NCBI RefSeq assembly: GCF_902859625.1
Contig: NZ_CADIJX010000008.1
Location: 1 to 64,000 of the forward strand
From: Achromobacter pestifer
Lineage (GTDB): Bacteria; Pseudomonadota; Gammaproteobacteria; Burkholderiales; Burkholderiaceae_B
Direction of reading: 5' to 3'
DNA length: 64,000 nucleotides
Shown here: positions 61,984-64,000 of the stretch, piece by piece
Layout: the number at the start of each line of letters is the position of its first letter
Position numbering within the stretch: position 1 is the first letter of the stretch
Position numbers and translations under genes: made by a program
The notes under the pieces: generated by a model
The model's database searches: none
What the model saw: the letters and a program-made list of their open reading frames with translations, nothing else
What the model was told of the DNA's origin: nothing

Positions 61984-62047
61984 GGGGGCTCCTTGATGCG
62001 GTGAATCGTCTGCAAGAGGGTGAGCATAGTGCATCCGGCATGCGCCC

Positions 62048-63586
62048 TCAGGCGCGCAGCTTCTTGCCCAGCCGCCGCCAGCCGATGACCACGCCGGTCA
62101 GACTCAGGGCCACGCCTCCCAGGCTCAGGATGATCAGCAGGGCGTCCCACAGCGGACGCCGCGACAGCAGGCCGGTCCAGTCCCAACTATGCAGAAAGGC
62201 GAACAGCCAGCGGCTGACCCGTCCACCGCGGTCCTGGCGGCTCAGGATCTGGCCGGTGTGCGGGTCCAGGTAGACCCAGGTGGCCTGCGGGTTGTCGTAG
62301 ATCAGACGCCAGACGGGCAGGGGCTTCTCGATGTGGCCCAGCATGGCGTGTTCGTCGCGGCCATAGTAATAAAAGTCATAGCCGCGCAGCACCTGCACTT
62401 CCCGCAGCGTGGCGCCGGGCAGCAATTGGGCGGCTGCCTCGCGCAGACTGGCTTCGGCGAAGGCATGGGGCGTGGCCTGCGTGGCGGACAGCACCTGGGG
62501 CGCTCCCGTCGGGCCGCGCGCCAGCACGGCGTCCTGGCCGGCGGCGCGCGTCCAGATCAGTTCGCGCGGGGCGGTGGCCAGGGCCGCGATCAAGGCTTGC
62601 GGGGTGGCCAGGGGCACGTCGGCGGCCGCGCCCGAATATGTGCCCCGGTCCAGCGGCGCGGCGGTGCTGGTGAAGACCTTCCACGGGTTCATCGACATCA
62701 GCCCGCTGAATATCCAGGTGATGGTGATGACGGCAAAGAGCAGGCCGCTAAGGTGATGCCAGCGCATCATGTTTTCGCGGTAAGGCGAACGGCTGCCGCT
62801 GGCGTAGGGGCGGGAAAAGCGCCAGCGCAATATCCCCACGACCGTGCCCGTCAATGCCACCAGCACGCCAGCCACGGACAGCCAGACCACGATGTCATGC
62901 CACCACGGGTCCAGCGCATTGCCACGGAACGGATACAGCCAATGGATCCACGCGCCCACGTAGTTCCAGGCGCGTTCGTTGCGGGTGGCGTCCAAGACGA
63001 CCGCACCCGTTGCCGACGAGATATACAGCCGCGTGTGGTCCGGGTCATCCATGTCCACGCGGTGCAGCGGGCGGTGCGGCTTGAGCGCGCCGGAATGCGT
63101 GTAGACGTCTTCCACCACGGTGCCTTGATAATGCGCGGCGTACTGGCCGCCAAACCAGGCAACAGCAGTGGCTTGCGCGATGGCGGCGTCGGCGGGCGGC
63201 AGCAAGGCGCCCGTCGCGGCATCCACCACCTTGGGCGCCTCGCGCATGCCGCCGGGAACCGCATAGACCGGAGCGCCGCCGCGCGTGGCGGCCAGGCTCA
63301 GGCCGGGCGTGCCGTTGGCACTGGCGCCGGCTGCCGCCAACGCCTGGGCGGGCGTGATGGTGATGGCGGCGGCGTCCAGCGGCGCCAGATGCGTCAGGCG
63401 TTCCTGCGGCGTCAGCTTGGGATAACCCACATACATCATCACCACGCCACTGATAAACCACATGGCGAAGAACAGGCACAGAACGATGCCCGACCAACGG
63501 TGGATCAGATAGAGCCAGCGCTTGGCGCGAGTGGACAGCGGCGGCCCGGCAGGCCGCCGGGAAGCATGGGCGGAGGAAGCAGTCAT
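62048..63586 (-). CDS. PepSY-domain membrane protein (PiuB-like)
   Basis: The protein has 512 residues and four PepSY-associated membrane helices, with WLYLIHRWSGIVLCLFFAMWFISG near the start and HSWDWTGLLSRRPLWDALLIILSLGGVALSLTGVVIGWRR at the end. A large periplasmic part carries PepSY-like repeats. Such proteins sit beside TonB-dependent receptors and probably act as inner-membrane ferric-siderophore reductases. It lies 32 bp from the receptor fragment on the same strand. Confidence 0.9.
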   Translation of the reverse strand: MTASSAHASRRPAGPPLSTRAKRWLYLIHRWSGIVLCLFFAMWFISGVVMMYVGYPKLTPQERLTHLAPLDAAAITITPAQALAAAGASANGTPGLSLAATRGGAPVYAVPGGMREAPKVVDAATGALLPPADAAIAQATAVAWFGGQYAAHYQGTVVEDVYTHSGALKPHRPLHRVDMDDPDHTRLYISSATGAVVLDATRNERAWNYVGAWIHWLYPFRGNALDPWWHDIVVWLSVAGVLVALTGTVVGILRWRFSRPYASGSRSPYRENMMRWHHLSGLLFAVITITWIFSGLMSMNPWKVFTSTAAPLDRGTYSGAAADVPLATPQALIAALATAPRELIWTRAAGQDAVLARGPTGAPQVLSATQATPHAFAEASLREAAAQLLPGATLREVQVLRGYDFYYYGRDEHAMLGHIEKPLPVWRLIYDNPQATWVYLDPHTGQILSRQDRGGRVSRWLFAFLHSWDWTGLLSRRPLWDALLIILSLGGVALSLTGVVIGWRRLGKKLRA

Positions 63587-63618
63587 GACGGATCCTTGCT
63601 TGGGTCTGAGGGCGCCAT

Positions 63619-64000
63619 TCAGAAGCGCGCTTGCAGTGTCAGTTCCAGTGAGCGAGGCGCACCCAGGTAGTACATGGTCGGCGTCGCGTTCGCGGCATAG
63701 ACCTTGTCGGTCAGGTTGCGCACGCGGGCCGTGACATTCAGGTTGCGGTTGATCCGGTGCGACAGCGCGGCATCGAACACGGTATGGGACGGCGCCCAGA
63801 CCGTGTTGGCGGCGTCCGCGTAGACGCGGCCGACGTAACGCGCCGCCAGGCTGGCGTTCCAGTCAGGCACGAAGGCGTAGTCCACCCAGACGTTGGCGAT
63901 GCGTCGAGGCGTGTTGGTGGGCACATTGCCGTTGCGCGAAACCGCCACGCCGCCAACCGATTGCGAGAAATCGTCGTATGTCGGGTCCACGAAGGCCACG
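63619..64000 (-). CDS. TonB-dependent receptor, C-terminal fragment
   Basis: The frame stays open to the window edge, so the 5' part lies beyond it. The last 126 residues are barrel strands (NTPRRIANVWVDYAFVPDWNASLAARYVG, RNLTDKVYAANATPTMYYLGAPRSLELTLQARF) ending in Phe. The YYLGAPRS end is typical of FecA/FhuE-like siderophore receptors. It precedes the PepSY gene in one operon. Confidence 0.92.
   Translation of the reverse strand, partial: VAFVDPTYDDFSQSVGGVAVSRNGNVPTNTPRRIANVWVDYAFVPDWNASLAARYVGRVYADAANTVWAPSHTVFDAALSHRINRNLNVTARVRNLTDKVYAANATPTMYYLGAPRSLELTLQARF

Noticed and set aside
62189..63670. 493-residue open frame opposite the PepSY gene
   Set aside because: It is an antisense shadow rich in Gly, Gln, Arg and His with no recognisable motif.

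Overview
The window is about 64 kb of G+C-rich chromosomal DNA from a betaproteobacterium, most likely the Alcaligenaceae (Achromobacter/Bordetella group). The pointers are a hurIR-bhuRSTUV heme locus in Bordetella gene order, many Bug/TctC-type solute-binding proteins and LysR regulators, RegA/RegB-type redox control next to a bo3 quinol oxidase, and DUF4148-like small exported proteins. I see no rRNA, tRNA, insertion sequence, prophage or CRISPR array. The window begins inside maeB and ends inside a TonB-dependent receptor gene.

Layout. 0-6 kb: maeB, a LysR gene, an MHS-family transporter and an M20 amidohydrolase. 5.7-8.3 kb: small exported proteins, two of them DUF4148-like paralogues with a duplicated 5' leader, a PPM1-type methyltransferase and slyX. 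8.3-13.9 kb: a receptor closely resembling E. coli PqqU (YncD), an orphan NifQ-like protein behind a perfect molybdenum-box-like palindrome, and an exported ankyrin protein. 14-22.4 kb: cyoABCD, then a RoxR/RoxS (RegA/RegB) redox two-component system. The cyoA upstream region carries two matching inverted repeats, a near-consensus FNR box and twin hairpins. A third DUF4148-like gene and the copper genes PCuAC, Sco1 and DUF2946 follow. 22.4-30.6 kb: a hydrolase with a Cys nucleophile overlapping a MASE1-PAS membrane sensor, a LysM/LytM lipoprotein, a cystine-type ABC transporter, a P1 peptidase and a hemolysin III homologue. 30.6-34 kb: an Lrp regulator divergent from kynureninase and an amino acid permease. 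34-42 kb: LysR genes divergent from a threonine-synthase-like enzyme and from a TctC/hydrolase pair, a YafY/VOC pair, an exported 2H-phosphoesterase-like protein and a CopD-like protein. 42-50 kb: the heme regulon (Fur box, ECF sigma factor, anti-sigma, receptor, HemS-type protein, ABC importer). 50-56 kb: yajQ, a LysR gene, an outer-membrane barrel with a membrane protein, and an alkylsulfatase. 56-64 kb: alkA and ogt divergent around a 49-bp palindrome, a tartrate/D-malate dehydrogenase with a TctC protein, a PAP2 phosphatase, arsC, and a PepSY protein with a receptor fragment.

The most interesting parts are regulatory. They are the Mo-box-like palindrome in front of the orphan NifQ homologue, the RoxR/FNR/hairpin region in front of cyoA, the concentric palindrome between alkA and ogt, the terminator-like hairpin between bhuR and bhuS, and the conserved leader of the DUF4148-like genes. 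All functional calls come from reading motifs and recalling families. No database search was run.
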